Shown: positions 15,377 to 22,396, counted from the first letter of the stretch. The stretch: DNA of 33,527 bases from Candidatus Sumerlaeota bacterium (GCA_026398575.1 JAPLSP010000094.1:1-33527); one strand, 5' to 3'. Notes: a model not told the origin generated them from the letters alone. Made by a program: numbers and translations.

Positions 15377-16832
15377 CTCTGTTTTTTTTGTGTCGGGCGC
15401 CGGCTTGCGCGCCGATAAGCCTGATAACAAGACAACCAAAGAGGCCGCCTGCGGAAATGAGTACACACAACCATGGAAACCATGGGCCGTGTTTCACATA
15501 AAATGTGATTTGATCCTCCGGCCAAATATTTCCAAACAGATTTGCCATCTCGTTGAGTTTGCTGGCTTGAATGATTTTTCCCGATGGCGAGATGAAGCAG
15601 GAGATTCCGGTGTTGGCGCATCGGCATACCCAGCGGCGCGTCTCCACGGCGCGGAAGACGGATTGAATCCAGTGTTGAGCGGGACCGCTTGAGTTTCCAT
15701 ACCAGCCATCATTGGTGATCACGATCATGAATTGCGCCCCGTTACGCACGGACTGCCGGAAGAGATACGGCATGGTGGATTCAAAGCAGATAACGATTGA
15801 GAATCGTGGCTGTTTGTTTTCGCTCTCTGCAGATTGGCCGCACAGCGTGAAAACTTTGGATTCTTTTCCGCGGTCGAACGAACCTAACTCCAACCCAAGT
15901 TTCTCGATGAAGGGAATATATCGCAGGTAAGAGAAATCCTCACCGCATGGAACCAGATGAATCTTGTCATAATATTGAATGGAGCGTTCATCATCCGATC
16001 TGAAATAATAGGCGGTGTTATAGTTTTCCTTGGTTCTATTATCGCTGCCCATAACCACCCGGCTCGATCCCATGACAATCGGCAATTTCCACCGGTCAAT
16101 TTTTTTCTCGATCATCCCCGTATATCGCTGATGGAGATTAAAGAAATAATCCGGGATTGTGGTTTCGGGCCATATTATCAGGCGAATGGGATCTCTCTCA
16201 GTTTCCGTCGAGGCCGTTGATGCACTGGTTGCGCTTACTTCATGACGCGCCAATGCCTGGTCCGTCTGCTTGATGGTTTCCAGCGCGTCTTCATCCCACA
16301 TCTTATAGGCCTCAGCCTGATTTTCTTCCATCAGATTGTAGCTCGTCCATTTCCTCATCTGCGCAATGTTGTGCTGGATCATCAAAACGCCAATTTTTGA
16401 GTCCTGCTTCGTTTCAACGCTCGGCGGCTCTGACAGCAATGGCGCCAGATTCCAGATCGCCAAAATAATTGCGCAGCAGGCGCCCGCTTCGGCCCAGCGC
16501 CATACTTTATTTTTCCATCCCATCCCGAACAGTGCGCGAGCCAGCGCATAGTTGCAGAGGACAATCAGATAAGAGAGCGCGCCCGTTCCCGTGATGGAAA
16601 CGATCTGTATCAGCGAGAGGTTTTGCCACTGAGTGTGCGACAGGACGCCGAATGGAAAGCCCAACTCGCTCGACGAACGGATGGATTCGAGCGTGACCCA
16701 CCACGCGGGAACGAGAGCAATCGCCCATCGCGGGAATTTATTCTGAAGCGCCCCAATCCCGAGCGCAAAGACGCCCGCATAGATCGCGGAAATCGCCGCC
16801 AGCAACACGATCCCGAACACCACGGCCCCCAC
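15369..16832 (-). CDS. lnt: Apolipoprotein N-acyltransferase, N-terminally truncated
   Basis: The 487-residue frame encodes the later membrane helices and the whole carbon-nitrogen-hydrolase domain of Lnt, which adds the third acyl chain to lipoproteins. The catalytic triad is visible: Glu223 (IWPETTIPDYF), Lys290 (YYDKIHLVP) and Cys349 (SIVICFEST). The frame opens at a GTG inside what should be the third membrane helix (VVFGIVLLAAISAIYAGVFA); compared with E. coli Lnt, remembered, about 88 residues are missing. The first helix is found in another frame just upstream (16840-16980), so an internal deletion with a frameshift has occurred, in nature or in assembly. Between the membrane domain and Glu223 there is an insertion of roughly 30 residues. 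It lies downstream of the DnaC-like gene. Confidence 0.8.
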   Translation of the reverse strand: MGAVVFGIVLLAAISAIYAGVFALGIGALQNKFPRWAIALVPAWWVTLESIRSSSELGFPFGVLSHTQWQNLSLIQIVSITGTGALSYLIVLCNYALARALFGMGWKNKVWRWAEAGACCAIILAIWNLAPLLSEPPSVETKQDSKIGVLMIQHNIAQMRKWTSYNLMEENQAEAYKMWDEDALETIKQTDQALARHEVSATSASTASTETERDPIRLIIWPETTIPDYFFNLHQRYTGMIEKKIDRWKLPIVMGSSRVVMGSDNRTKENYNTAYYFRSDDERSIQYYDKIHLVPCGEDFSYLRYIPFIEKLGLELGSFDRGKESKVFTLCGQSAESENKQPRFSIVICFESTMPYLFRQSVRNGAQFMIVITNDGWYGNSSGPAQHWIQSVFRAVETRRWVCRCANTGISCFISPSGKIIQASKLNEMANLFGNIWPEDQITFYVKHGPWFPWLCVLISAGGLFGCLVIRLIGAQAGARHKKNRDE

Positions 16833-16839
16833 ATAGACA

Positions 16840-16980
16840 TCAGAGATTCGGTTTCGGAAATGCCAGGCGCAATAGCAAAGCGGAGAGTGCGGTAGCGGCG
16901 TATTCCCACTTGCCCTGCCGCAGGTCCTGCCAATCCGGCGCCAGCCATTGGATAGTTTTTTTAATTTTTGCGAAGATCAT
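16840..16980 (-). pseudogene. Remnant of the lnt 5' end (first membrane helix)
   Basis: From ATG at 16980, 46 codons run to a TGA at 16840-16842. The last part, ALSALLLRLAFPKPNL, resembles the first transmembrane helix and the conserved LAFPP-type turn of Lnt. The frame then breaks, and Lnt sequence resumes in the next frame at helix three. About 50-55 codons (helix two and the following loop) are absent. It starts 22 nt after the DnaC-like stop codon, a normal operon spacing for the original lnt start. Confidence 0.6.
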
Positions 16981-17002
16981 TAAGGTTATTTGCTGACCGT
17001 TC

Positions 17003-17725
17003 TCAGGCGCTCTTCAAATGTTCCATGCGGTAATCATTATTGGGAAACGCCGGGAAGTGTCGCCGAGTCATTTCCGCCAGGCGCGATATCGTCCGCTCAT
17101 CGAATTGCTCCTTGAGCGCTTCGAGTGTGCAGTTGGTGGTCATGATAATGGGCTTATCCGTTTCGTAGCGGCCATTGATCACCAGATACAATCGGTCGCA
17201 GAGCCACTTGCTTTTGTCGCGGATCGGATCGAGGATGCGTCCTTCCACGCCCAAATCATCCAGCACGAGGATGTCAACGTCGCGCGTCTCATCAATCAGT
17301 TCCGATTCATCGGGACCCGACGTGGCGCCATAAGTGGAGCGGATTTCTTTCAGGAACTCCGGCACATTGCAGTAAAGGCCCGTATATCCCTGTGCGATGA
17401 TTTCACGCAGCATCCCCAGTGCGACGTGCGTCTTGCCCGAGCCGACGCTGCCTTCGAGTTTGACGCCGTCTATCTGCTCGCCCTTGTGCGTGCAAAAGTA
17501 GCTGATATAATCGCGCGCGGCCTTGACGACTTCCTTCCGCGGTTTGGTGTCCGCCGTGAATCCATTGAGCGATTTATCAAGGAATTTTTTGGGAATGCCC
17601 GCCTGGCGCAGCCGCGCCTTGAATAAATCCCCCTTGATCTCATCCGCCGAGATTGTCATCCACGGCTTGACTTCGATGATCGGTTCGGCGGCGGCCGTCG
17701 CATTGCTGTTTTCCGGTTGGTTCAT
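17003..17725 (-). CDS. DnaC/DnaI-like AAA+ helicase loader
   Basis: The 240-residue ATPase belongs to the DnaC/DnaI/IstB group. It has Walker A at residues 92-99 (GSVGSGKT), Walker B DILVLDDLGVE (from residue 151), sensor-1 MTTNC and an Arg-finger region ERTISRLAEM. In the DnaC/DnaI group such proteins load the replicative helicase; IstB relatives serve IS21 transposition. No transposase is adjacent, and the gene overlaps the DnaD-like gene by 4 nt (ATGA), so a replication role is favoured. The N-terminal 45 residues precede the ATPase core and may contact the helicase. Confidence 0.85.
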   Translation of the reverse strand: MNQPENSNATAAAEPIIEVKPWMTISADEIKGDLFKARLRQAGIPKKFLDKSLNGFTADTKPRKEVVKAARDYISYFCTHKGEQIDGVKLEGSVGSGKTHVALGMLREIIAQGYTGLYCNVPEFLKEIRSTYGATSGPDESELIDETRDVDILVLDDLGVEGRILDPIRDKSKWLCDRLYLVINGRYETDKPIIMTTNCTLEALKEQFDERTISRLAEMTRRHFPAFPNNDYRMEHLKSA

Positions 17726-18357
17726 TTCTCGCTCCTCTTTCGCTCCGCCAAATATTTCATGGCGTCTTTCAGCGACGGCTTTTGCGTTTGCGCAATCAGG
17801 CTGAAAGCGGCGCGAATGGCTTCGACCGGAAACCGTCCGGCCAACAGGCTTAGCTCGTCAAGGACAAATGAATTGATGCGCAATCCAAAGGTGTCGAGAT
17901 ACGCGTCCACCACTTGCTGTACTTGGTTCTCGGCGATGGGACCATGCGTCGCCGTCTCATCCAAATAGCGCAGGCGTTCGGGCTTATGACCGGAGCGCTC
18001 CCTTAGTTTTGCGCGAATTTGGTCCGCATCCATGGGCGGACTGAACGGCGTCAGAAACTGGAACATCGCCTCTTCTTCTTCATGCTCCGGCATGTAGAAA
18101 CGCAGCATCTTTTCTTTGCGCAGGCCTTCAATGACGCGCCCGGCGACTTTGACTTCGACGCCCGCGCCTTGCGCGACGGCTTTGAGAGAGATGGTGAATA
18201 CGCCCGGACGCTCGTTTGTGGCGGCGTCAGTCTCGATTAGTTTTTTGAATACCGGCCAGGCGCCTTGGCGGATTTTTTGGCTTAAATATTCCGGATACCC
18301 GGCGATTTCAAGCCAGAGAGGCGATTCGGCGACAGGCTCGTCAAGGATACGAGGCAT
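17722..18357 (-). CDS. DnaD-like primosome protein (winged helix + DnaD C-terminal domain)
   Basis: The 211-residue product seems to have a winged-helix N-terminal part (about residues 30-100: FTISLKAVAQGAGVEVKV, then VIEGLRKEKMLRFYMP). A C-terminal helical domain of DnaD/DnaB2 type follows (about residues 145-205: VVDAYLDTFG, LDELSLLAGRFPVEAIRAAF, SLKDAMKYLAE). In Firmicutes such proteins help place the DnaI loader and helicase at origins. The 4-nt overlap with a DnaC/DnaI-like ATPase reproduces the DnaD/DnaI partnership. No clear Shine-Dalgarno sequence precedes the ATG; instead a 7-bp AT-rich array begins 17 nt upstream. The assignment rests on pattern, so it is moderate. Confidence 0.6.
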   Translation of the reverse strand: MPRILDEPVAESPLWLEIAGYPEYLSQKIRQGAWPVFKKLIETDAATNERPGVFTISLKAVAQGAGVEVKVAGRVIEGLRKEKMLRFYMPEHEEEEAMFQFLTPFSPPMDADQIRAKLRERSGHKPERLRYLDETATHGPIAENQVQQVVDAYLDTFGLRINSFVLDELSLLAGRFPVEAIRAAFSLIAQTQKPSLKDAMKYLAERKRSEK

Positions 18358-18373
18358 AAAATGGAATCAATGT

Positions 18374-18408
18374 AAAATGAAAAATGAGAAATGAAAAATG
18401 AGAAATGA
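18374..18408. repeat. Heptamer array (A/G)AAATGA x5
   Basis: Five exact 7-bp units, AAAATGA, AAAATGA, GAAATGA, AAAATGA and GAAATGA, fill 35 bp. The array begins 17 nt upstream of the DnaD-like start codon, where a Shine-Dalgarno sequence is missing. A related array of the same length lies at 21211-21245 before another minus-strand gene. Confidence 0.9.
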
Positions 18409-18519
18409 ATTAACCGCGAAAGCAATAAACAAAGCGCGTTGTCTTGCACAGTACCGAAAAACAGAGACTAGGATTTCTTCAAACTCCATCTGCAATAATA
18501 TGCTGCTTCGCTGTGCGCT

Positions 18520-18582
18520 ATCCGCGCTATCCGCGAAATCCGTGGTCAGATTTCAACCACGGATTTCATGGATAACGCGGAT
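18520..18582. repeat. Imperfect palindrome of the ATCCGCG...AAATCCGTGGT type
   Basis: Two 27-nt arms (18520-18546 and 18556-18582) pair with three mismatches around a 9-nt loop. Each arm contains ATCCGCG-type half repeats followed by AAATCCGTGGT. The words ATCCGCG and ATCCGTG recur in the larger palindrome at 21315-21416, so both belong to one dispersed family. Confidence 0.8.
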
Positions 18583-18704
18583 TGCAATGCACGACAATCT
18601 GTTGTTGTTTGGCGTGCGAGAAGGGGCAAAAACTTTTCGTTCCTCCATGACTCGCCACCAGGATGGTGGCGCTCCCAGTGGCGCTCCTAGTGTTTCCGCG
18701 TCTA

Positions 18705-19328
18705 CTATCTCAGAGACTTGGTGGTGATGAGCAGCGCGGATGCTTCGCCTCGTTCAAGGGCATTGCGGGCTTGTTGATAGTAGAACTCAACGCGACCTGG
18801 TTGATTCAATGCTGTGGCGCAGGCGCCCAATAGAAAAAGTCCATCCACATTTTCCGGTGCGCGCTCATTCAATTCAGCCGCTACTTTTTGGGCTTCGGCG
18901 TATTGTTTTTGCTGATAGAACGTGGCCGCCAATTGCGTGAGAAGCCGCGGCGAATCGGGCTGCATCCAGCGCGCCTTTTCGATCAGCTGTATGCATTCGC
19001 CCGCCTGTCCCTTGCGCCGCGCAATGCTGGCGCATTGCAGCGTGAAGTCCACCGATCCGAACGCCTGCTCCGCGCGTTGCGAGTCCGCATCCGCCGCCGG
19101 AACGTTTCCGCTTTCGAGAAACGCGCCCGCCCGTTGCGCCCGCGCCAGAGTATTGCCCGGGTTAAGCTCCAGCGCTCGCGTCAGCCACTCGATACGCGAC
19201 TCGGAGCCTGATGGGAACTGCAAAGCCCGCCCGCGCGCCAGCTCGCTGCCTGTTGCGTGAAACCATACTGCCAATAACGTCAAACATGAACCGATGAGAA
19301 GAAGAGGAGCAAAATAATTACGCAGCAT
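18705..19328 (-). CDS. Membrane-anchored TPR protein
   Basis: The 207-residue product has one N-terminal hydrophobic segment (about residues 5-24). Tetratricopeptide repeats over most of the remaining length follow; for example IEWLTRALELNPGNTLARAQ, CIQLIEKARWMQPDSPRLLT and AQKVAAELNERAPENVDGLF each show the small/large hydrophobic TPR spacing. Such proteins are scaffolds for protein contacts on the membrane. CAGGA precedes the ATG. I do not recognise a specific family, and the flanking genes do not reveal a partner. Confidence 0.7.
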   Translation of the reverse strand: MLRNYFAPLLLIGSCLTLLAVWFHATGSELARGRALQFPSGSESRIEWLTRALELNPGNTLARAQRAGAFLESGNVPAADADSQRAEQAFGSVDFTLQCASIARRKGQAGECIQLIEKARWMQPDSPRLLTQLAATFYQQKQYAEAQKVAAELNERAPENVDGLFLLGACATALNQPGRVEFYYQQARNALERGEASALLITTKSLR

Positions 19329-19383
19329 GAAAAAGCAATCCTGAGACGATAAATAATTGTTTTTCGGAATCGTCTGGCAAATC

Positions 19384-19782
19384 CTAAAAGATTTCCGGAA
19401 TCTGAAGTTTGAGCCAATTCATTACCTTATCGGCAATCATTCTGGCTTCTCGTGCATCCGCTTCAGAAGGCATAGCTCTGATATCAGGGTAGCGGATTTC
19501 AACCGCATAAGGCATAATAATGGAAAGGTCTTGTCTAAAGTTTTGCGCTTCAGGACATAGGAGCGAAATTCTTTCCAAAATAGCGAGTAAATCGTGCGTA
19601 AGTGGATATGCTTTATTCCTTGATACGAGATATGCCTTGAGCAACTTCTCCACCGCTTGCTGACAATGAAAACAAACCGTATCGAAGGGAATCTGATCCG
19701 AACGCAAATTGTTATCTGCATTGAGCAGATCATTATTTGCTTTGGCCACCCATTGTCGAGCTAGGAGAATTTCAGCGTTCAT
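19384..19782 (-). CDS. HEPN-domain protein (toxin of a HEPN/MNT pair)
   Basis: The 132-residue product has the HEPN signature CFHCQQAVEKLLKAYLV followed by PLTHDLLAILERI, a four-helix domain used by RNase toxins. The start is the ATG at 19780-19782, which overlaps the MNT gene by 11 nt and has GAAGGG upstream; the longer open frame reads through the MNT gene in another frame and is not real. In the related HepT branch an Rx4HxY motif is the RNase centre and the target of AMPylation. Here the region reads RNKAYPLTH, so this is the other HEPN branch and activity is uncertain. Confidence 0.85.
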   Translation of the reverse strand: MNAEILLARQWVAKANNDLLNADNNLRSDQIPFDTVCFHCQQAVEKLLKAYLVSRNKAYPLTHDLLAILERISLLCPEAQNFRQDLSIIMPYAVEIRYPDIRAMPSEADAREARMIADKVMNWLKLQIPEIF

Positions 19783-20086
19783 AAAGAATTTTCCCTTCAC
19801 GCAATGCGGTTGACACAAAAGAGAGGGATGTGCCTTTCGCCTCTGCAATTTCGTCTGGCGTATAGACAAGCAAATCCATGGAAAAAGGATAGGGGTTAAA
19901 CATCTGATAAAGCGCGCGGCTTCGCTTAAAGCGCGGCTGATCGCTTTTGGCAATAATCAACAAATCAACATCGCTATTTTCTGTTGCCTCTCCACGCGCA
20001 TAAGACCCGAACAAAATTATGCGATCCGCATTGGCTGCAATCCCAATGCGCTTTGCAACTTTATGAATTTCTCTAATATCAATCAT
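19772..20086 (-). CDS. MNT-domain minimal nucleotidyltransferase (antitoxin of a HEPN/MNT pair)
   Basis: The 104-residue product is a Pol-beta-like minimal nucleotidyltransferase. The catalytic signature is intact: the GSYARGE helix followed by DVDLLI, giving the GS...DxD metal site. In studied HEPN/MNT systems this enzyme silences the HEPN RNase by AMPylating it. It precedes the HEPN gene and overlaps it by 11 nt, ensuring coupled synthesis. No strong Shine-Dalgarno sequence is visible. Confidence 0.88.
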   Translation of the reverse strand: MIDIREIHKVAKRIGIAANADRIILFGSYARGEATENSDVDLLIIAKSDQPRFKRSRALYQMFNPYPFSMDLLVYTPDEIAEAKGTSLSFVSTALREGKILYER

Positions 20087-20151
20087 TTTTCAGAATAAAT
20101 CCTGGCTATTTTTTGCTGTGATGCCAGCGCATTGGCAAGCGAAAAAGCAAT

Positions 20152-21198
20152 CTACCACTCCACCCCCGCCATCACGCAATTGATTCCACTGCCGATCCCC
20201 AAGAGCATGACCTTGTCGCCGCGCTGGACCAATCCCTTTTCGCACGCCATCATCATCGTGATCGGCCACGAAACTGTTCCCATATTGCCCAGGAATTCGT
20301 ATGTCGAAAAATCTTTGGCGCGGTCAACGCCCATCGTTTCATAAAGCAGCCGCGTATGCGCCGAGCCGACTTGATGCGAAAAACAGCGGAGCACCTGCTC
20401 GTTGCTCCAGCCCAGTTCTTTTTTTGCTTCGGCCCACGTGGCGCCAGCCAGCGCGCAGCCTTTGATCATCAGCTCTTCGGACCCCGTGCGCATCAGCGGA
20501 CGGCTGCCGGCGCCCATGCCCATGTCCATATCGCCGCGGCACAAGTCGTTGCCCGAAGTATCGGCGCGCGCCACGGCCGCCACCAGGCGATGTCCCTGTG
20601 GCGCCAGGTCCTTGTCCGCGACGATGATTGCCGCCGCGCCCGCGCCGATCGTCAGCGAGGCGAAAGAATCCTTGAATGATTTGCGAGTGATCGAAGTGTC
20701 CGTCAGCAGGTGATGCATCGTCGCCTCGAACAGCGGTCCGCCGTTTTCGCCCGCCACGACAATGCCCGCCTTGATTTGCCCCAGTTCGATCCGGTTGGCG
20801 ACGTCCAAGATTCCATTGAGCATCCCCAGACACGCGTTGGACAAGTCAAAGTTGATGGCCTCGGGCGGCAACCCGAGGATATGATGAACGATCGTCGAGG
20901 TGGCCGGTTCGAGGCAATCCCTGCAAACCGATGTGTGGATCAGGCAGCCGATCTGATCGCGCTTGATCGCCGAAGCCGCCAGGGCTTGTTCGGCGGCGCG
21001 CGCGGCCACTGCGCTGGGCTTGACATCCGGAGACCATAGCCGCCGCTCGCGGATGCCCGTCATCAATTTCAAGCGTCCGTGCGGCAGCTTCAGCCGCTCA
21101 TACAGCGGCGTCAGACGCGCCTCAATTTCGTCCGAAGTCACCACGCGCTCCGGCAACTCGTAACCGAACGATTCAATGTAAGCCCGAGAGTATTTCAT
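20152..21198 (-). CDS. OleA-like thiolase (FabH/KAS III superfamily)
   Basis: The 348-residue product is a condensing enzyme with a Cys-His-Asn triad: Cys123 (SNACLGML), His275 (FSHQ) and Asn305 (LGNMG). The segment HTSVCRDCLEP, with Glu97, closely resembles OleA, where the equivalent Glu is catalytic, and the C-terminus LLGIGSGINCVMAGVEW is also OleA-like. OleA joins two fatty acyl-CoAs head to head, the first step toward long-chain olefins. Plain FabH has a different context around the active Cys (AACSGF-type). No oleB, oleC or oleD lies in the window, so the product's fate is open. There is no Shine-Dalgarno sequence; a 7-bp AT-rich array begins 13 nt upstream. Confidence 0.8.
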   Translation of the reverse strand: MKYSRAYIESFGYELPERVVTSDEIEARLTPLYERLKLPHGRLKLMTGIRERRLWSPDVKPSAVAARAAEQALAASAIKRDQIGCLIHTSVCRDCLEPATSTIVHHILGLPPEAINFDLSNACLGMLNGILDVANRIELGQIKAGIVVAGENGGPLFEATMHHLLTDTSITRKSFKDSFASLTIGAGAAAIIVADKDLAPQGHRLVAAVARADTSGNDLCRGDMDMGMGAGSRPLMRTGSEELMIKGCALAGATWAEAKKELGWSNEQVLRCFSHQVGSAHTRLLYETMGVDRAKDFSTYEFLGNMGTVSWPITMMMACEKGLVQRGDKVMLLGIGSGINCVMAGVEW

Positions 21199-21210
21199 AA
21201 TTTTGAATGT

Positions 21211-21245
21211 AAAATGTAATATGAGAAATGAGAAATTGAAAATGG
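21211..21245. repeat. Heptamer array GAAATGA-like x5 (degenerate)
   Basis: Five 7-bp units, AAAATGT, AATATGA, GAAATGA, GAAATTG and AAAATGG, fill exactly 35 bp starting 13 nt upstream of the OleA-like start codon. The unit is nearly the same as in the array before the DnaD-like gene, and the distance to the start codon is similar. Confidence 0.75.
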
Positions 21246-21314
21246 AAGCAAGCGAGTTAACCTCTTATCTCGCCGTGAACGATAACATCTTGTCGTTCGA
21301 TGAGGCCGCAGTAT

Positions 21315-21416
21315 AATCCGTGCTAATCCGCCCGATCCGCGTCATCCGTGTTCTATTCCAATTTAGTTTTTGTTATAGAACACGGATGGGGCGGATCGGG
21401 CGAATCATCACGGATT
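21315..21416. repeat. 102-bp imperfect palindrome (AATCCGTG ... CATCCGTGTTCTAT)
   Basis: Two 42-nt arms (21315-21356 and 21375-21416) pair with five mismatches across an 18-nt loop. The arm is made of recurring ATCCG words, as in the element at 18520-18582. It lies between the OleA-like and nitroreductase genes and could form a long cruciform or hairpin. This looks like a non-autonomous palindromic element. Confidence 0.85.
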
Positions 21417-21430
21417 TTCAGCATCACACA

Positions 21431-21454
21431 TGGATGGCATTAAGATGCCATCCA
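21431..21454. terminator. Short perfect hairpin downstream of the nitroreductase gene
   Basis: TGGATGGCAT and ATGCCATCCA form a perfect 10-bp stem around TAAG. It lies about 90 nt past the stop codon of the minus-strand nitroreductase gene. No T-run follows on either strand, so a Rho-independent terminator is only a weak suggestion. Confidence 0.35.
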
Positions 21455-21492
21455 ATTGATCACAAAGATTTGCGGTCGGTTTGTTTCCCGAC

Positions 21493-21541
21493 CCCTGGCC
21501 CCTAATCCCTGACCCCCGATCCCTGACCCCTGGCCCCTGCT
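21493..21541. repeat. Heptamer array CCCTGAC-like x7 just after a gene
   Basis: Seven contiguous 7-bp units of the type CCCTGGC, CCCTAAT, CCCTGAC, CCCCGAT run from 21493 to 21541, with a partial unit before them. The array ends 3 nt from the last base of the minus-strand nitroreductase gene. On that gene's sense strand the array is G-rich with eight G-tracts and is strongly G-quadruplex-capable, as after lysC. Confidence 0.9.
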
Positions 21542-21544
21542 GTC

Positions 21545-22396
21545 TCACAACCACTTCACCACTGCCTCCCTGCGATGAACGAATCTTTGGAAACGATGCT
21601 TGGGGTAGCCAAACGTCGCGCAGGCATAAACCCGATGGTCAGGAGGAATTCCCAAGAGCCCCAGCAAATCGGGAAAATGCCGGATCAAAACTTCCGCGTT
21701 GCCATTGATGCATGAGCCTAGCCCGAGCGATTCGGCCAGCAATACCGCGTGGAACAGCGCATAGCAGCAATCGTCCTTGGGTGTGGCGCCGATGGCGGGC
21801 GCATGAATAAACAGGATCACCGGCGCGTCGAAAAAAAGCGGATCCATTCCCGTTTCGCGCTGGCGCAGCGCGCGGTCAAGGCTGCGGCGAATTCTCACGT
21901 CGCGCACGCGCGGATCGAACAGCAGCCCGACGACAAATCGCCAAAGCGGATTATGCAGTTTGCGTTTGGCGCGCTGCATCCGCTCGAATGCCGCCTGCGT
22001 GAAAGAGCGCCGCGCCTCGGGCGATTGCAGAACCACGAAATGAAAAGGCTGCTCGTTCTTGCCGCTGGGGGCGTAGCGCGCCAGATCAATCAAGCGTTCA
22101 ACGATCTCCCGCTCCACCTCGCGCGTTTCATATCGGCGCTGGCTGCGGCGCGCGCGCAAAAAATTCGCCACCATCTCCGGCGGCGGCAAGAGCGTCGGAA
22201 TGATCTCGGAAGGCAGGCCCTGCGCGGTTTCCAACGCTCCGTTCGGGCAGATCGCGACGCAATGGCCGCACTCCATGCATCGCGTGCCGCTGATGAGGAT
22301 GCGGCCATCTTCCAGCGTGATGCCGCCGCGTCCGCACTCCTCGACGCACAAGCCGCAAACATTGCAGCGCTCTTTATTGACGGCGATGGGTTTCAT
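21545..22396 (-). CDS. Nitroreductase-family protein with N-terminal 2x[4Fe-4S] ferredoxin domain
   Basis: The 283-residue product begins with two ferredoxin clusters: Cys11, 14, 17, 21 and Cys40, 43, 46, 50 (CxxCxxCxxxC twice). An FMN-binding nitroreductase domain follows from about residue 78 (RRSQRRYETREV, then ARYAPSGKNEQPFHFVVL, AVLLAESLGLGSCINGN and a C-terminal FGYPKHRF). Such fusions pass electrons from the clusters to FMN and reduce small aromatic or enone substrates; the natural substrate is unknown. It lacks a clear Shine-Dalgarno sequence. A long palindrome fills the divergent region to the next gene, which is another iron-redox flavoprotein, so a shared redox theme is possible. 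Confidence 0.88.
   Translation of the reverse strand: MKPIAVNKERCNVCGLCVEECGRGGITLEDGRILISGTRCMECGHCVAICPNGALETAQGLPSEIIPTLLPPPEMVANFLRARRSQRRYETREVEREIVERLIDLARYAPSGKNEQPFHFVVLQSPEARRSFTQAAFERMQRAKRKLHNPLWRFVVGLLFDPRVRDVRIRRSLDRALRQRETGMDPLFFDAPVILFIHAPAIGATPKDDCCYALFHAVLLAESLGLGSCINGNAEVLIRHFPDLLGLLGIPPDHRVYACATFGYPKHRFQRFVHRREAVVKWL

Larger units (their letters stand above)
18358..18704. other. Non-coding region with a heptamer array and a palindrome
   Basis: About 350 bp separate the DnaD-like gene from the next minus-strand gene. The stretch holds the AAAATGA/GAAATGA array (18374-18408) and an imperfect palindrome (18520-18582). I see no convincing coding frame; short open frames here lack family features and ribosome-binding sites. 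The remaining sequence, up to the downstream gene's stop codon, has only a short CAGTGGCGCTCC-like direct repetition near 18671-18690. Confidence 0.5.

Noticed and set aside
15491..15504. A GTTTCACAT sequence resembling a parS half site
   Set aside because: It lies inside lnt, and the second half does not match GTGAAAC.
17003..17725. IstB of an IS21 element
   Set aside because: There is no istA, no terminal repeats, and a 4-nt overlap with a DnaD-like gene instead.
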